A DNA stretch of 64,000 nt, taken from positions 56,026 to 120,025 of the forward strand of contig CAJMQS010000003.1 of the NCBI GenBank assembly GCA_905215645.1, given 5' to 3'. Source of the stretch: an uncultured bacterium (GTDB lineage: Bacteria > Bacillota > Negativicutes > Acidaminococcales > Acidaminococcaceae). The notes under the pieces are model-generated. The model saw nothing but the letters and a program-made list of their open reading frames with translations, did not search any database and was not told the DNA's origin. Shown here piece by piece: positions 40,001-47,723 of this stretch. Made by a program: the position numbers and the translations under genes. The number at the start of each line of letters is the position of its first letter. Position 1 is the first letter of the stretch.

Positions 40001-41033
40001 TTACGCTACGGCCGGAGTAGTCAACCCGTTTCCCCAGCAGGTTCTGACGGAAACGGCCCTGTTTCCCTTTCAGCATGTCGGACAAGGATTTCAGAGGACG
40101 GGTGCCGGGGCCCGTTACGGCACGGCCACGGCGGCCGTTGTCGATGAGGGCATCCACGGCTTCCTGGAGCATCCGTTTTTCGTTCCGGACGATGATGTCC
40201 GGAGCCTGGAGTTCCTGGAGCCGTTTCAGACGGTTGTTCCGGTTGATCACCCGGCGGTACAGGTCATTCAGGTCACTGGTGGCGAACCGGCCGCCGTCCA
40301 GCTGGACCATGGGGCGCAGGTCGGGAGGGATGACCGGGATCACGTCCATGATCATCCATTCCGGTTTGTTGCCGCTCTTCAGGAAAGCTTCGCACACATC
40401 CAGACGGCGGACGATGTTCCGTCTCTTCTGGAGGCTGGTCTCGGTTTTCAGGGCAGCCCGCAGTTCTTTGGTCAGTTCTTCTACGTTGATTTCATGGAGC
40501 AGTTCCTTGATGGCTTCTGCCCCCATGCCCACCCGGAAGGTAGGACCATATTCATCCAGTTTTTCCTGATATTCCGCTTCGGTGAGCAGCTGTTTCTTGG
40601 TCAGGTTGGTGTCGCCCGGATCCAGGACGATGTAACTGGCAAAGTACAGGACTTTTTCCAGCGCTCTCTGGCCGATGTCCAGGATAGCCCCCATCCGGCA
40701 GGGAATCCCCTTGAAGTACCAGATGTGGGAGACAGGAGCAGCCAATTCGATGGATCCCATCCGGTCACGGCGGACCTTGGAACGGGTGACTTCCACGCCG
40801 CATTTGTCGCAGACCACACCCTTGTAGCGGATGCGTTTGTACTTACCGCAGTGGCATTCCCAGTCTTTGGTGGGCCCAAAGATCCGTTCGCAGAACAAGC
40901 CGTCCCGTTCCGGTTTCAGGGTTCTATAGTTGATGGTTTCCGGTTTGGTCACTTCCCCGTGGGACCAGGCTCTGATTTTCTCCGGAGAGGCCAGACCGAT
41001 TCTCATAGAATGAAATTTATTTACGTCCAACAA
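37005..41033 (-). CDS. rpoC: RNA polymerase subunit beta'
   Basis: A 1342-residue beta' subunit. Zinc-binding CHCGKYKRIRYKGVVCDKCG near residue 60-80, active-site NADFDGDQMAVHLPL, bridge helix/trigger loop region with GARKGLTDTALRTADSGYLT and the second zinc site CKSHFGVCRACYGRNL. Start: TTG 41033 (MLDVNKFHSMRIGLASP) lies about nine bases after AAGGAG and matches the family start; GTG 41039 is too close. It follows rpoB by 16 nt. The C-terminus ends in a Glu/Pro/Ala-rich tail. Confidence 0.98.
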   Translation of the reverse strand: MLDVNKFHSMRIGLASPEKIRAWSHGEVTKPETINYRTLKPERDGLFCERIFGPTKDWECHCGKYKRIRYKGVVCDKCGVEVTRSKVRRDRMGSIELAAPVSHIWYFKGIPCRMGAILDIGQRALEKVLYFASYIVLDPGDTNLTKKQLLTEAEYQEKLDEYGPTFRVGMGAEAIKELLHEINVEELTKELRAALKTETSLQKRRNIVRRLDVCEAFLKSGNKPEWMIMDVIPVIPPDLRPMVQLDGGRFATSDLNDLYRRVINRNNRLKRLQELQAPDIIVRNEKRMLQEAVDALIDNGRRGRAVTGPGTRPLKSLSDMLKGKQGRFRQNLLGKRVDYSGRSVIVVGPEMKMHQCGLPKEMALELFKPFVMKRLVETGAATNIKSAKRMVERATNAVWDVLEDVIKEHPVLLNRAPTLHRLGIQAFEPILSEGRAIKLHPLVCTPYNADFDGDQMAVHLPLSAEAQAEARVLMMSVNNILAPKDGKPITVPTQDMVLGAYYLTIFKDGAKGEGRRFISFDEARLAYFNHVIDLQARIKVKVPNAEIFPEPSDKGESLVTTSMGNIIYNSELPVEMRYYSKQEDGTWLLGKLIDKKELGRLVAKAHKLYGNFGTARVLDIVKKLGYDNACKSGLSIAASDIKIPKEKASILAAAEKQVDKVETIFNRGLMSDDERYRKVIAIWDKATEDVANALMKHTMDPFNPVYMMANSGARGNVQQIRQLAGMRGLMADPSGRIIDRPIKSNFREGLTILEYFISSHGARKGLTDTALRTADSGYLTRRLVDVAQDVIVREDDCDVTGMNLVRERARFCKAVLGSSQHKLKEYVVGRTLAASVMNPEDDSILAEADTVVTEEVFDRLMAARILEISLYPADEESNEEPETLAINVPEEKVKSAFREHMTHHFLDKQVEEDIVNEKDEVLAKAGDKFTADVIEKILEDGTVKELKIRNNEVDGVYVEAITSGKNKSTVLESLRDRLVGRTLAEDITDKDGKVIYRINDYITEDMADVIADLREKVKIRSVLTCKSHFGVCRACYGRNLATAKKVEVGEAVGTIAAQAIGEPGTQLTMRTFHTGGVAGADDITQGLPRVEELFEARKPKHPGILTEVAGTVEIQEKEEGRFIIIHKEDGTDESYHIPYGAKIHVAEGDKVEVGDRLTEGSLNPHDILRISGPAATRHYLVQQVLGVYKSQGVEINDKHVEVMVRQMMRKYKIDEAGDTNMLPGSVVDIAQFEDENDEVLAEGKQPATGHPILLGITKASLATDSFLSAASFQETTRNLTDAAIKGKVDPLLGLKENVIIGKLIPAGTGMPKYRNIQLKLHRPVEVSEEQPAEAPAEQPAEK

Positions 41034-41049
41034 GAGCACTCACTCCTTC

Positions 41050-44000
41050 CTACTCTGCATCAGACCCGTTGTCATCGCTGTCATCATGGGAATCGTCCAG
41101 ATCCATGTTCCCGATATCGGCAATCACATCGAAGTCGCTGCCTTCCGGCTGGTCTTCATCCGGGCTCAGTTCTTCCTCACCGCTCTGGGCAGGGTTCTCT
41201 TCCCCTACATTGGCTGCCGTATGGGGAGCCTTATTGGCCATATCCATATCCAGCTCTCTGGCGATGTCGCCCATTCCGATATCTTCGTCCTCGTCATCCA
41301 GATCGATTTCGTCATCGTCTTCATCCAGTACCTGGATATCCAAGCCGATGCTCTGCATTTCCTTCACCAGTACCTTGAAGGATTCAGGCACCCCCGGTTC
41401 AGGGATGTTTTCGCCCTTCACGATGGCTTCATAGGCTTTCACACGGCCCACCACGTCATCGGACTTGACGGTAAGGATTTCCTGCAGGGTATAAGCAGCC
41501 CCGTATGCTTCCAGGGCCCACACTTCCATTTCCCCGAATCTCTGGCCGCCGAACTGGGCTTTACCACCCAGAGGCTGCTGGGTAACCAAGGAGTACGGAC
41601 CGGTGGAACGGGCATGGATCTTGTCCGCCACCAAATGGTGGAGCTTCAGGTAGTAGATGCAGCCTACGGTGACCGGGTTGTCGAAGGGTTCCCCAGTACG
41701 GCCGTCGTACAGAGTGGTCTTCCCGCTGGGATCCACTCCGGCCAGCTTCAGGGTCTTTTCCATATCGTCTTCCCGGGCGGAATCGAATACGGGCACAGCC
41801 ACCGGTACCGCATGGTCAACGGTTTCCGGCATGCCGTACTTATCCACATCGTAGCCAGCTTCTTTCAGTTCGCCTGCCAGTTTCGGGTCTCCGGATTCGA
41901 TCCGCATCCCCAGGGCACAGGCGGCCCAGCCCAGATGAGCTTCTAAGATCTGTCCGATGTTCATACGGGAAGGTACGCCCAGAGGGTTCAGTACGATTTG
42001 GACCGGTTCCCCGTTGGGCAGGAACGGCATGTCTTCCCGAGGCATAATCCGGGAAACGACACCCTTGTTCCCATGACGGCCTGCCATCTTGTCCCCTTCG
42101 CTGATCTTCCGTTTCTGGACAATGTGGACACGGACCTGTTTGCTGACGCCAGGAGGCAGTTCATCGCCGTTTTCACGGGTAAAGATCTGCACGCTGACGA
42201 TGATCCCAGATTCCCCATGGGGCACCCGCAGGGAGCTGTCCCGGACTTCCCGGGCTTTTTCGGCAAAGATGGCCCGGATCAGCCGTTCTTCCGCACTCAG
42301 TTCCGTTTCCCCTTTGGGAGTGACTTTCCCTACCAGGATATCTCCCGGACGGACTTCCGCACCGATGCGGATGATCCCGTCTTCGTCCAAGTCCTTCAGG
42401 GCTTCTTCCGAAACATTGGGGATGTCCCGGGTGATCTCTTCCGGCCCCAGTTTGGTATCCCGGGCGTCGCAGTTGTATTCTTCGATATGGATGGAGGTGA
42501 AGACATCTTCCTTCACCAGGTCTTCGCTGAGGAGTACGGCGTCTTCGTAGTTGTAGCCTTCCCAAGGCATGTAAGCAGCAATGGCGTTGCGGCCCAGGGC
42601 CAGTTCGCCGTGATCCGTGGCAGGCCCATCAGCCAGCACCTGGCCTTCTTCCACCTTATCTCCCTTGAATACGATGGGGCGCTGGTTCACGCAGGTGCTC
42701 TGGTTGGAGCGTTTGAACTTCAGCACATTGTATTCATCTACACCGGCGCCGTCGGCACGGGTGACGATGATCTTGTCCCCGCTGACGTATTTAACGGTCC
42801 CAGCATGTTTGGCCAGGATGCAGACACCGGAGTCCACGGCCACTTTGTATTCCATCCCGGTCCCTACCACAGGAGCCTTGGGGTTCAGCAGAGGCACGGC
42901 CTGCCGCTGCATGTTGGCCCCCATCAGGGCACGGTTGGCATCGTCGTTTTCCAGGAAAGGAATCAGGGCTGCGGCGATGGACATAACCTGTTTCGGGGAT
43001 ACGTCCATGAAATCTACCCGGCTGGGAGGAATGGACAATACGTCATTCCGTTCCCGGCAGGTTACATGGCTGTTGACGAAGGTCCCGTCATCGTTCAAAG
43101 GTTCGTTGGCCTGTGCCACGATGTAATTATCTTCTTCATCCGCTGTCATGTAGACGATTTCATTGGTGACTTTGCAGGTCTTCTTGTCTACTTTCCGGTA
43201 AGGGGTTTCAATGAAGCCATACCGGTTCACCACCCCGTAAGCAGCCAGGGAACCGATCAGGCCGATGTTGGGACCTTCAGGGGTTTCAATAGGACACATA
43301 CGGCCATAGTGGGAAACGTGCACGTCACGGACTTCGTAGCCGGCTCTTTCCCGGGACAGACCGCCAGGCCCCAGTGCGGACAGGCGGCGTTTATGGGTCA
43401 GTTCCGCCAGAGGGTTGTTCTGGTCCATGAACTGGGACAGCTGGCTGCTGCCGAAGAATTCCTTCACAGCGGCTACTACGGGACGGATGTTGATCAGGGC
43501 CTGGGGCGTGATCACATCGGCATCCTGGAGGGTCATCCGTTCCCGGATCACCCGTTCCATACGGCTCAGGCCGATCCGGAACTGGTTCTGGAGCAGTTCG
43601 CCCACGCAGCGGACACGCCGGTTGCCCAAATGGTCGATATCGTCCTTGCCTTCCATGCCATCGATGACATTCAGCAGATAAGCAAAGGAAGCGATCACAT
43701 CGGCCGGCGTGATGACCCGGACGGAAGCATCGATATCTTTGGTGACAATGATCCGTTCCGGTTTTTCCTGGTATTTCACCCAGACTTCTGCATAGCCGGG
43801 CTGGCTGTAAATACCGCTCTGTTCCAGCTTGTCGATTTCTTCGTCCCCGATGATGGTACCGGCCGGCAGGACCACTTCGCCCTGGCTGCCGTCAGGATTT
43901 TCAAAAGCGATGGGAGAAGTCAGTTCCTTGCCCAGGAGACGCTGGCGCCACCCCAATTTCTTGTTGACCTTGTAACGGCCTACATTGGCCAGGTCATACC

Positions 44001-44784
44001 GCCGATTGTCGGAGAAGATATTCTTGATCAGCTGGGCGGCGTTTTCCAAGTTGGCCGGTTCGCCGGGACGCAGTTTCCGGTAGATTTCCAGCAGGGCATC
44101 GTCTTCGTTTTTGGTGGTGTCCTTGGCCAGGGTTGCCACCAGGAAAGGATGTTCCCCGAAAGTCCGGATGATATCATCGTTGGTGGGAAGGCCCATCACC
44201 CGGAGCAGCGCGGTAGCCGGCAGTTTCCGGGTCCGGTCCACACGGGCGTAGATGATGTCGTTCAGGTCGGTTTCATATTCGATCCAGGCACCCCGGTTGG
44301 GGATCACGGTGGTCCCATAGAGGAATTTCCCCATAGGATCCATGTCTTTGGCATAGTAGACTCCGGGAGAACGAACCAGCTGGCTGACGATGACACGTTC
44401 CGCCCCGTTGATGACGAAGGTGCCGGTATCGGTCATCAGAGGGAAATCCCCCATGAAAACAGTGGATTCCTTGATTTCCCCTGTATCTTTATACAGCAGA
44501 CGGACATCCACATTCAGCGGTGCCGCATAGGTGGCATCCTTTTCCTTGCAGGTCTCGATGTCATACTTGGGATCGCCAATGGTGAAGTTTTCAAAACTCA
44601 GTTCCAGGTTATCCGTAAAATCTTTGATAGGAGAAACATCCTTGAAAACGTCATGCAGCCCTTCTCTTATGAACCACTCATAAGATTTCCTCTGCAAGTC
44701 GATCAGATGAGGCATTTTCAGGACTTCTTTGATCCGAGCATAACTGTACCGGATGCGGTCGCCATTATGAACCGGCTTAAACAT
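41050..44784 (-). CDS. rpoB: RNA polymerase subunit beta
   Basis: A 1244-residue beta subunit. The rifampicin region has SSQLSQFMDQNNPLAELTHK and RRLSALGPGGLSRERAG, the sensitive-type sequence. KMAGRHGNKGVVSRI and GGKAQFGGQRFGEMEVWALE are conserved. ATG 44784 follows AGGAG by 11 nt. The last 90 or so residues are an unusually acidic low-complexity tail. Unusually, no rplJ-rplL lies upstream; instead a 225-nt leader with its own promoter, a peptide ORF and a terminator precedes rpoB. Confidence 0.98.
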   Translation of the reverse strand: MFKPVHNGDRIRYSYARIKEVLKMPHLIDLQRKSYEWFIREGLHDVFKDVSPIKDFTDNLELSFENFTIGDPKYDIETCKEKDATYAAPLNVDVRLLYKDTGEIKESTVFMGDFPLMTDTGTFVINGAERVIVSQLVRSPGVYYAKDMDPMGKFLYGTTVIPNRGAWIEYETDLNDIIYARVDRTRKLPATALLRVMGLPTNDDIIRTFGEHPFLVATLAKDTTKNEDDALLEIYRKLRPGEPANLENAAQLIKNIFSDNRRYDLANVGRYKVNKKLGWRQRLLGKELTSPIAFENPDGSQGEVVLPAGTIIGDEEIDKLEQSGIYSQPGYAEVWVKYQEKPERIIVTKDIDASVRVITPADVIASFAYLLNVIDGMEGKDDIDHLGNRRVRCVGELLQNQFRIGLSRMERVIRERMTLQDADVITPQALINIRPVVAAVKEFFGSSQLSQFMDQNNPLAELTHKRRLSALGPGGLSRERAGYEVRDVHVSHYGRMCPIETPEGPNIGLIGSLAAYGVVNRYGFIETPYRKVDKKTCKVTNEIVYMTADEEDNYIVAQANEPLNDDGTFVNSHVTCRERNDVLSIPPSRVDFMDVSPKQVMSIAAALIPFLENDDANRALMGANMQRQAVPLLNPKAPVVGTGMEYKVAVDSGVCILAKHAGTVKYVSGDKIIVTRADGAGVDEYNVLKFKRSNQSTCVNQRPIVFKGDKVEEGQVLADGPATDHGELALGRNAIAAYMPWEGYNYEDAVLLSEDLVKEDVFTSIHIEEYNCDARDTKLGPEEITRDIPNVSEEALKDLDEDGIIRIGAEVRPGDILVGKVTPKGETELSAEERLIRAIFAEKAREVRDSSLRVPHGESGIIVSVQIFTRENGDELPPGVSKQVRVHIVQKRKISEGDKMAGRHGNKGVVSRIMPREDMPFLPNGEPVQIVLNPLGVPSRMNIGQILEAHLGWAACALGMRIESGDPKLAGELKEAGYDVDKYGMPETVDHAVPVAVPVFDSAREDDMEKTLKLAGVDPSGKTTLYDGRTGEPFDNPVTVGCIYYLKLHHLVADKIHARSTGPYSLVTQQPLGGKAQFGGQRFGEMEVWALEAYGAAYTLQEILTVKSDDVVGRVKAYEAIVKGENIPEPGVPESFKVLVKEMQSIGLDIQVLDEDDDEIDLDDEDEDIGMGDIARELDMDMANKAPHTAANVGEENPAQSGEEELSPDEDQPEGSDFDVIADIGNMDLDDSHDDSDDNGSDAE

Positions 44785-44846
44785 GTGGTCTCTCACTCCT
44801 TTTCTCTAGGCAGGTATTCGAAGAAAGTACTAAGAATCTATTACAC

Positions 44847-44891
44847 AAAAAAAACAAGGCAGTCAACACAATCAAGATTGATCAGCCTTGT
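44847..44891 (-). terminator. Terminator in the rpoB leader
   Basis: On the minus strand ACAAGGC pairs with GCCTTGT (44885-44891 with 44855-44861), with an inner CAATC-AA-GATTG stem, followed by eight T (44848-44855). It lies 63 nt upstream of rpoB and directly after the stop of the leader peptide ORF. Confidence 0.75.
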
Positions 44892-44917
44892 ATCCTGCAA
44901 TGTCTCTCAGTCAGCAT
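44882..44917 (-). CDS. Possible 11-residue leader peptide of rpoB
   Basis: ATG at 44917 is preceded by GGAGAGGAG with a 6-nt gap, an excellent ribosome-binding site, and reads M-L-T-E-R-H-C-R-I-Q-G-stop. The stop lies in the left arm of the leader terminator (44855-44891), so a ribosome completing the peptide would cover the stem. GAGCAC within the binding site can pair with GTGCTC upstream (44965-44970). This is an attenuation-like layout; translation is not proven. Confidence 0.4.
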   Translation of the reverse strand: MLTERHCRIQG

Positions 44918-45015
44918 TTCGTGCTCCTCTCCTCACTTGAGCGGGAACGCGATGTCCAACCACTGAGCACTCGCGAAACCTATATATCCTGCTTTAGCAA
45001 ACTTCATGGACGACA

Positions 45016-45024
45016 ATTATATCA
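45016..45024 (-). promoter_or_regulatory. Extended -10 promoter of rpoBC
   Basis: Minus-strand TGATATAAT is a TGnTATAAT extended -10 box, with no good -35. It would give a 225-nt leader before rpoB. Confidence 0.5.
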
Positions 45025-45072
45025 TATAATATGGCTTTTCGCTTATTTATTATGTAAACTTTATGTGAATTT

Positions 45073-45459
45073 TTAATGGAATTTCTTTCCATCTCGGATC
45101 AGGCAATTCCATTCCGGACGGTCCAGTGCCAGCCGGATCACCGTCACCAACCCATAATTGGAATTATACCTGTAGAAGATCAGGAACCGGCCGGCAGGGT
45201 AGCACCGGATTCCTTCCAGATCCAGCAGGGAATCCTGGGCATTGGCGGCCACTTTGGGGAACGTTTCCACTTCTTTCAGTACCCGGTCCAGTTCAGCCAG
45301 TTCTTCCCGGCTGCAGCAGGCTTCCGCTGCTTTCCGGTCCCGGAGGGCTTCCTGGGTAGATACCAGGTTTCCCTGGGCATCCGGCATATCTTCCTGTTCC
45401 AGGCTTTCCAGTCCCTGGGCCGCAAAAGCTCGGACCTGTTCCCGCATGGCTTCATCCAT
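45073..45459 (-). CDS. RelE/ParE-like protein with N-terminal helical extension
   Basis: A 128-residue protein. Residues 80-125 (GIRCYPAGRFLIFYRYNSNY, then LVTVIRLALDRPEW) resemble the C-terminal sheet of ParE/RelE toxins (GR-x-LIFYR, V-x-V-x-R-x-L). Residues 1-60 are helical and Glu-rich (DEAMREQVRAFAAQGLESLE), unlike a toxin, and could be a fused antitoxin-like part or a different fold. No separate antitoxin gene is beside it. It lies after the rpmA terminator, upstream of the rpoB leader, with no clear promoter. The start at 45459 is supported by AAGGA; a longer frame runs through the terminator. Confidence 0.6.
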   Translation of the reverse strand: MDEAMREQVRAFAAQGLESLEQEDMPDAQGNLVSTQEALRDRKAAEACCSREELAELDRVLKEVETFPKVAANAQDSLLDLEGIRCYPAGRFLIFYRYNSNYGLVTVIRLALDRPEWNCLIRDGKKFH

Positions 45460-45480
45460 CTTCTTTCCCGTCCTTCCATG

Positions 45481-45512
45481 AAAAAAGAGCTGCCGCAAAG
45501 CGACAGCCCTTT
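45481..45512 (-). terminator. Terminator of rplU-prp-rpmA
   Basis: Minus-strand AAAGGGCTGTCGC pairs with GCGGCAGCTCTTT around a 3-nt loop, followed by six T. Confidence 0.9.
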
Positions 45513-45518
45513 GGGTCT

Positions 45519-45809
45519 TTAAGCTTCGGCTTCCACCGGATAAACGCTGATGGTACGGCGATCCTTGCCCCATCTTTCGAAAGCGACCTTACCGGCTACT
45601 TTTGCATAGATGGTGTAGTCCTTGCCCATGCCAACGTTCTGGCCCATGTGGAAACGGGTGCCGCGCTGACGGACGATGATGGAGCCGGCAGTTACCAGCT
45701 GACCGTCATGGGCTTTGGTCCCCATGCGCTGTGCGTTGGAATCGCGGCCGTTGTGGGTAGAACCGGACCCTTTCTTATGAGCGTGTAATTGAAGGATTAA
45801 TTCGAACAC
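45519..45809 (-). CDS. rpmA: Ribosomal protein L27
   Basis: A 96-residue L27. It opens MFELILQLHAHKKGSGST; mature Firmicute L27 begins at AHKKG after Prp cleavage of a short prosequence usually ending LQ(F/L)F. Here the site reads LQLH|AHKKG. The body (GRDSNAQRMGTKAHDGQLVT, RQRGTRFHMGQNVGMGKDYT) is standard. GTG 45809 with AGGAGG upstream is chosen over GTG 45818, which overlaps that site. It follows prp by five bases. Confidence 0.96.
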   Translation of the reverse strand: MFELILQLHAHKKGSGSTHNGRDSNAQRMGTKAHDGQLVTAGSIIVRQRGTRFHMGQNVGMGKDYTIYAKVAGKVAFERWGKDRRTISVYPVEAEA

Positions 45810-45814
45810 GATGT

Positions 45815-46144
45815 TCACCTCCTGTGTTCCTTGATCATGAGATAATCCTGGGAATAAGTCTTCTGGAGATGGCGCAGGCCGCAGACCATGGTCTTGAGGA
45901 CTGCATCCGTCTTCGCATCGGGCTCATCCACCAGTCTTACCGCCAAGCTGCCGTCTTCCTGGTCAATGGAGTATTCCACCTTCCGGTGGAGGACTTCATT
46001 GAGGCCATTGGCGGCCACCTGGGTATTCAGGGATACAGCATAGCAGACTTCGTCGAACCCTTCCGGGCTGTACTCCGCATGCCCCGATACTCTGTACCGC
46101 CTGATCCTGCCATGCCGATTGTAGTAGATATCTACGGCAATCAT
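45815..46144 (-). CDS. prp: Ribosomal-processing cysteine protease Prp
   Basis: A 109-residue Prp, which removes the L27 prosequence. Catalytic dyad visible in SGHAEYSPEGFDEVCYAVS (His 21-22 and Cys about 34, eleven residues between). It lies between rplU and rpmA, as in Firmicutes and Negativicutes, three bases after rplU. Essential for ribosome maturation where studied (Staphylococcus). Confidence 0.94.
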   Translation of the reverse strand: MIAVDIYYNRHGRIRRYRVSGHAEYSPEGFDEVCYAVSLNTQVAANGLNEVLHRKVEYSIDQEDGSLAVRLVDEPDAKTDAVLKTMVCGLRHLQKTYSQDYLMIKEHRR

Positions 46145-46147
46145 GGC

Positions 46148-46459
46148 TTATGCTTCGATAGAAGTGATTTCAACCTGGGTGAAAGGCTGACGATGACCCT
46201 GGCGTTTCCGATAGTTGGATTTTGCTCTATATTTGAAAACAAAGATCTTATCGGCTTTGCCCTGTTTGGCAACCTTTGCGGTCACCTTGGCACCAGCTAC
46301 GGTAGGAGCCCCTACTTTCACATCGCCATCGTTGACAACCGTCAGGACTTCATCAAAAACGACTTCCTGGCCTTCTTCAACGTTCAGTTTTTCAACGTTC
46401 AGTACATCGCCTTCGCTGACGCGGTACTGTTTGCCACCTGTACGGATAATAGCGTACAT
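46148..46459 (-). CDS. rplU: Ribosomal protein L21
   Basis: A 103-residue L21: MYAIIRTGGKQYRVSEGDVL at the start and KIFVFKYRAKSNYRKRQGHR near the end. ATG 46459 follows GGGAGGTG; an in-frame frame to 46594 lies in the promoter. First gene of rplU-prp-rpmA. Confidence 0.97.
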   Translation of the reverse strand: MYAIIRTGGKQYRVSEGDVLNVEKLNVEEGQEVVFDEVLTVVNDGDVKVGAPTVAGAKVTAKVAKQGKADKIFVFKYRAKSNYRKRQGHRQPFTQVEITSIEA

Positions 46460-46559
46460 ATTCTGCACCTCCCTCATTCCAAGACTCGCCGAATACGGTA
46501 AACCCCTTCCGGAGTTTTTCAGGACCTCTCCGGGCGGTAGTGCCAAATTCACATTCAGC
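46460..46559 (-). other. 5' leader of rplU (possible L21 leader)
   Basis: About 100 nt separate the promoter from rplU. The leader contains a hairpin with CCGGAG(AGGTCCTGAAAAA)CTCCGG-type pairing. L21 leaders with autoregulatory structure are known in Firmicutes; I cannot confirm the consensus by eye. Confidence 0.35.
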
Positions 46560-46565
46560 CTTGCT

Positions 46566-46594
46566 AGTATACTATAAGATGCCGAAAAAAGCAA
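46566..46594 (-). promoter_or_regulatory. Promoter of rplU-prp-rpmA
   Basis: Minus-strand TTGCTT (46589-46594) and TATACT (46566-46571) spaced by 17 bp. Confidence 0.75.
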
Positions 46595-46669
46595 GGTTTT
46601 CTTTCTGGAGTGCCTCTTTCCCAGCTCTGGAAAACCGCAATTTTTTCTGTATTCCTAGGCTGGGAAACA

Positions 46670-46678
46670 TGCTATAAT
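46670..46678 (+). promoter_or_regulatory. Extended -10 promoter of potABCD
   Basis: TGCTATAAT fits TGnTATAAT, 40 bp before potA; the -35 region has no good match. Confidence 0.55.
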
Positions 46679-46718
46679 ATGTGAATTGCAAACCAAAGAA
46701 AGGTCGTGAGAATCAAAG

Positions 46719-47723
46719 ATGAAAGAAATGATTCGTCTGATGGGGATCACCAAGGAATTTGAAGATGAGCTGATCATCCCCACTCTCAATCTGACTATCT
46801 ACGACGGGGAATTCGTGACCCTTTTAGGCCCCTCCGGCTGCGGGAAGACCACCATGCTGCGCATGATTGCCGGTCTGGAAACGCCCACCCAGGGCCATAT
46901 TTTTTTGGATAACGAAGACGTCACCCACCTGGCGCCCTACAAACGGAATGTGAATATGGTGTTCCAGCACTATGCCCTCTTTCCCCACATGACGGTGGAA
47001 GAAAATATCCGTTTCGGACTGCTGATGAAAAAAGTTCCCCGCAAAGAGCAGCAGAAACGGATCGCCGATGTGCTGCAGCTGACCCAGCTGGAGGAGCTCC
47101 GATATCGGAAGCCTCAGCAGATGAGCGGCGGACAGCAGCAGCGGGTGGCCATCGCCCGTGCCTTGGTCAACAATCCCAAGGTGTTGCTGCTGGACGAACC
47201 TTTGGGTGCCCTGGACTACAAACTCCGGAAGACAATGCAGCTGGAGCTGCGGAATCTGCAGCAGAGGCTGGGCATCACTTTCATCTACGTAACCCACGAC
47301 CAGGAAGAAGCTCTGACCATGAGCGACCGGGTCATCATCGTCAATGGCGGCCGGATCGAACAGGATGATCCGCCGGCCAGGATCTACCAGTATCCTCGGA
47401 GCCGGTTCGCCGCCAGCTTCATCGGAGAAAACAACTTCTTCCCCCTTCCGGATGATGACAGCCGGCTGCTGTCCGTGCGGCCTCAGTTCATCAATGTCTG
47501 TGCCTTGGATGACAAGGAAAGGAAAGGACCGGAACCCTTCCATACCGGGACCATCGAACAGATCCTGTTCTGCGGGACGTTCGACAAACTGTTCATCCGC
47601 CTGGATGACTCCCGGGATATGGTCACTGCCTACCAATATTATGAGGATTATCGGAAATGGTCTGTAGAAGACCGGGTAGGGATCTGGTGGAACACCCAAG
47701 ACGGTGTCCAGGTGACGAAATGA
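46719..47723 (+). CDS. potA: Spermidine/putrescine ABC transporter ATPase
   Basis: A 334-residue ABC ATPase: Walker A GPSGCGKTT, Q-loop VFQHYALFPHMTVEENI, signature MSGGQQQRVAIARAL, Walker B VLLLDEPLGALD, H-loop VTHDQEEALTMSDR, then a C-terminal TOBE-like regulatory domain (about 240-334). PotA family by the full potABCD gene order. Its stop overlaps potB by 4 nt. It energises polyamine uptake at the inner membrane. Confidence 0.93.
   Translation: MKEMIRLMGITKEFEDELIIPTLNLTIYDGEFVTLLGPSGCGKTTMLRMIAGLETPTQGHIFLDNEDVTHLAPYKRNVNMVFQHYALFPHMTVEENIRFGLLMKKVPRKEQQKRIADVLQLTQLEELRYRKPQQMSGGQQQRVAIARALVNNPKVLLLDEPLGALDYKLRKTMQLELRNLQQRLGITFIYVTHDQEEALTMSDRVIIVNGGRIEQDDPPARIYQYPRSRFAASFIGENNFFPLPDDDSRLLSVRPQFINVCALDDKERKGPEPFHTGTIEQILFCGTFDKLFIRLDDSRDMVTAYQYYEDYRKWSVEDRVGIWWNTQDGVQVTK

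Noticed and set aside
41998..44940. Plus-strand frame of 980 codons opposite rpoB, and 670- and 644-codon frames opposite rpoC
   Set aside because: Stop codons are rare opposite highly biased coding sequence; no start signals and no family resemblance.
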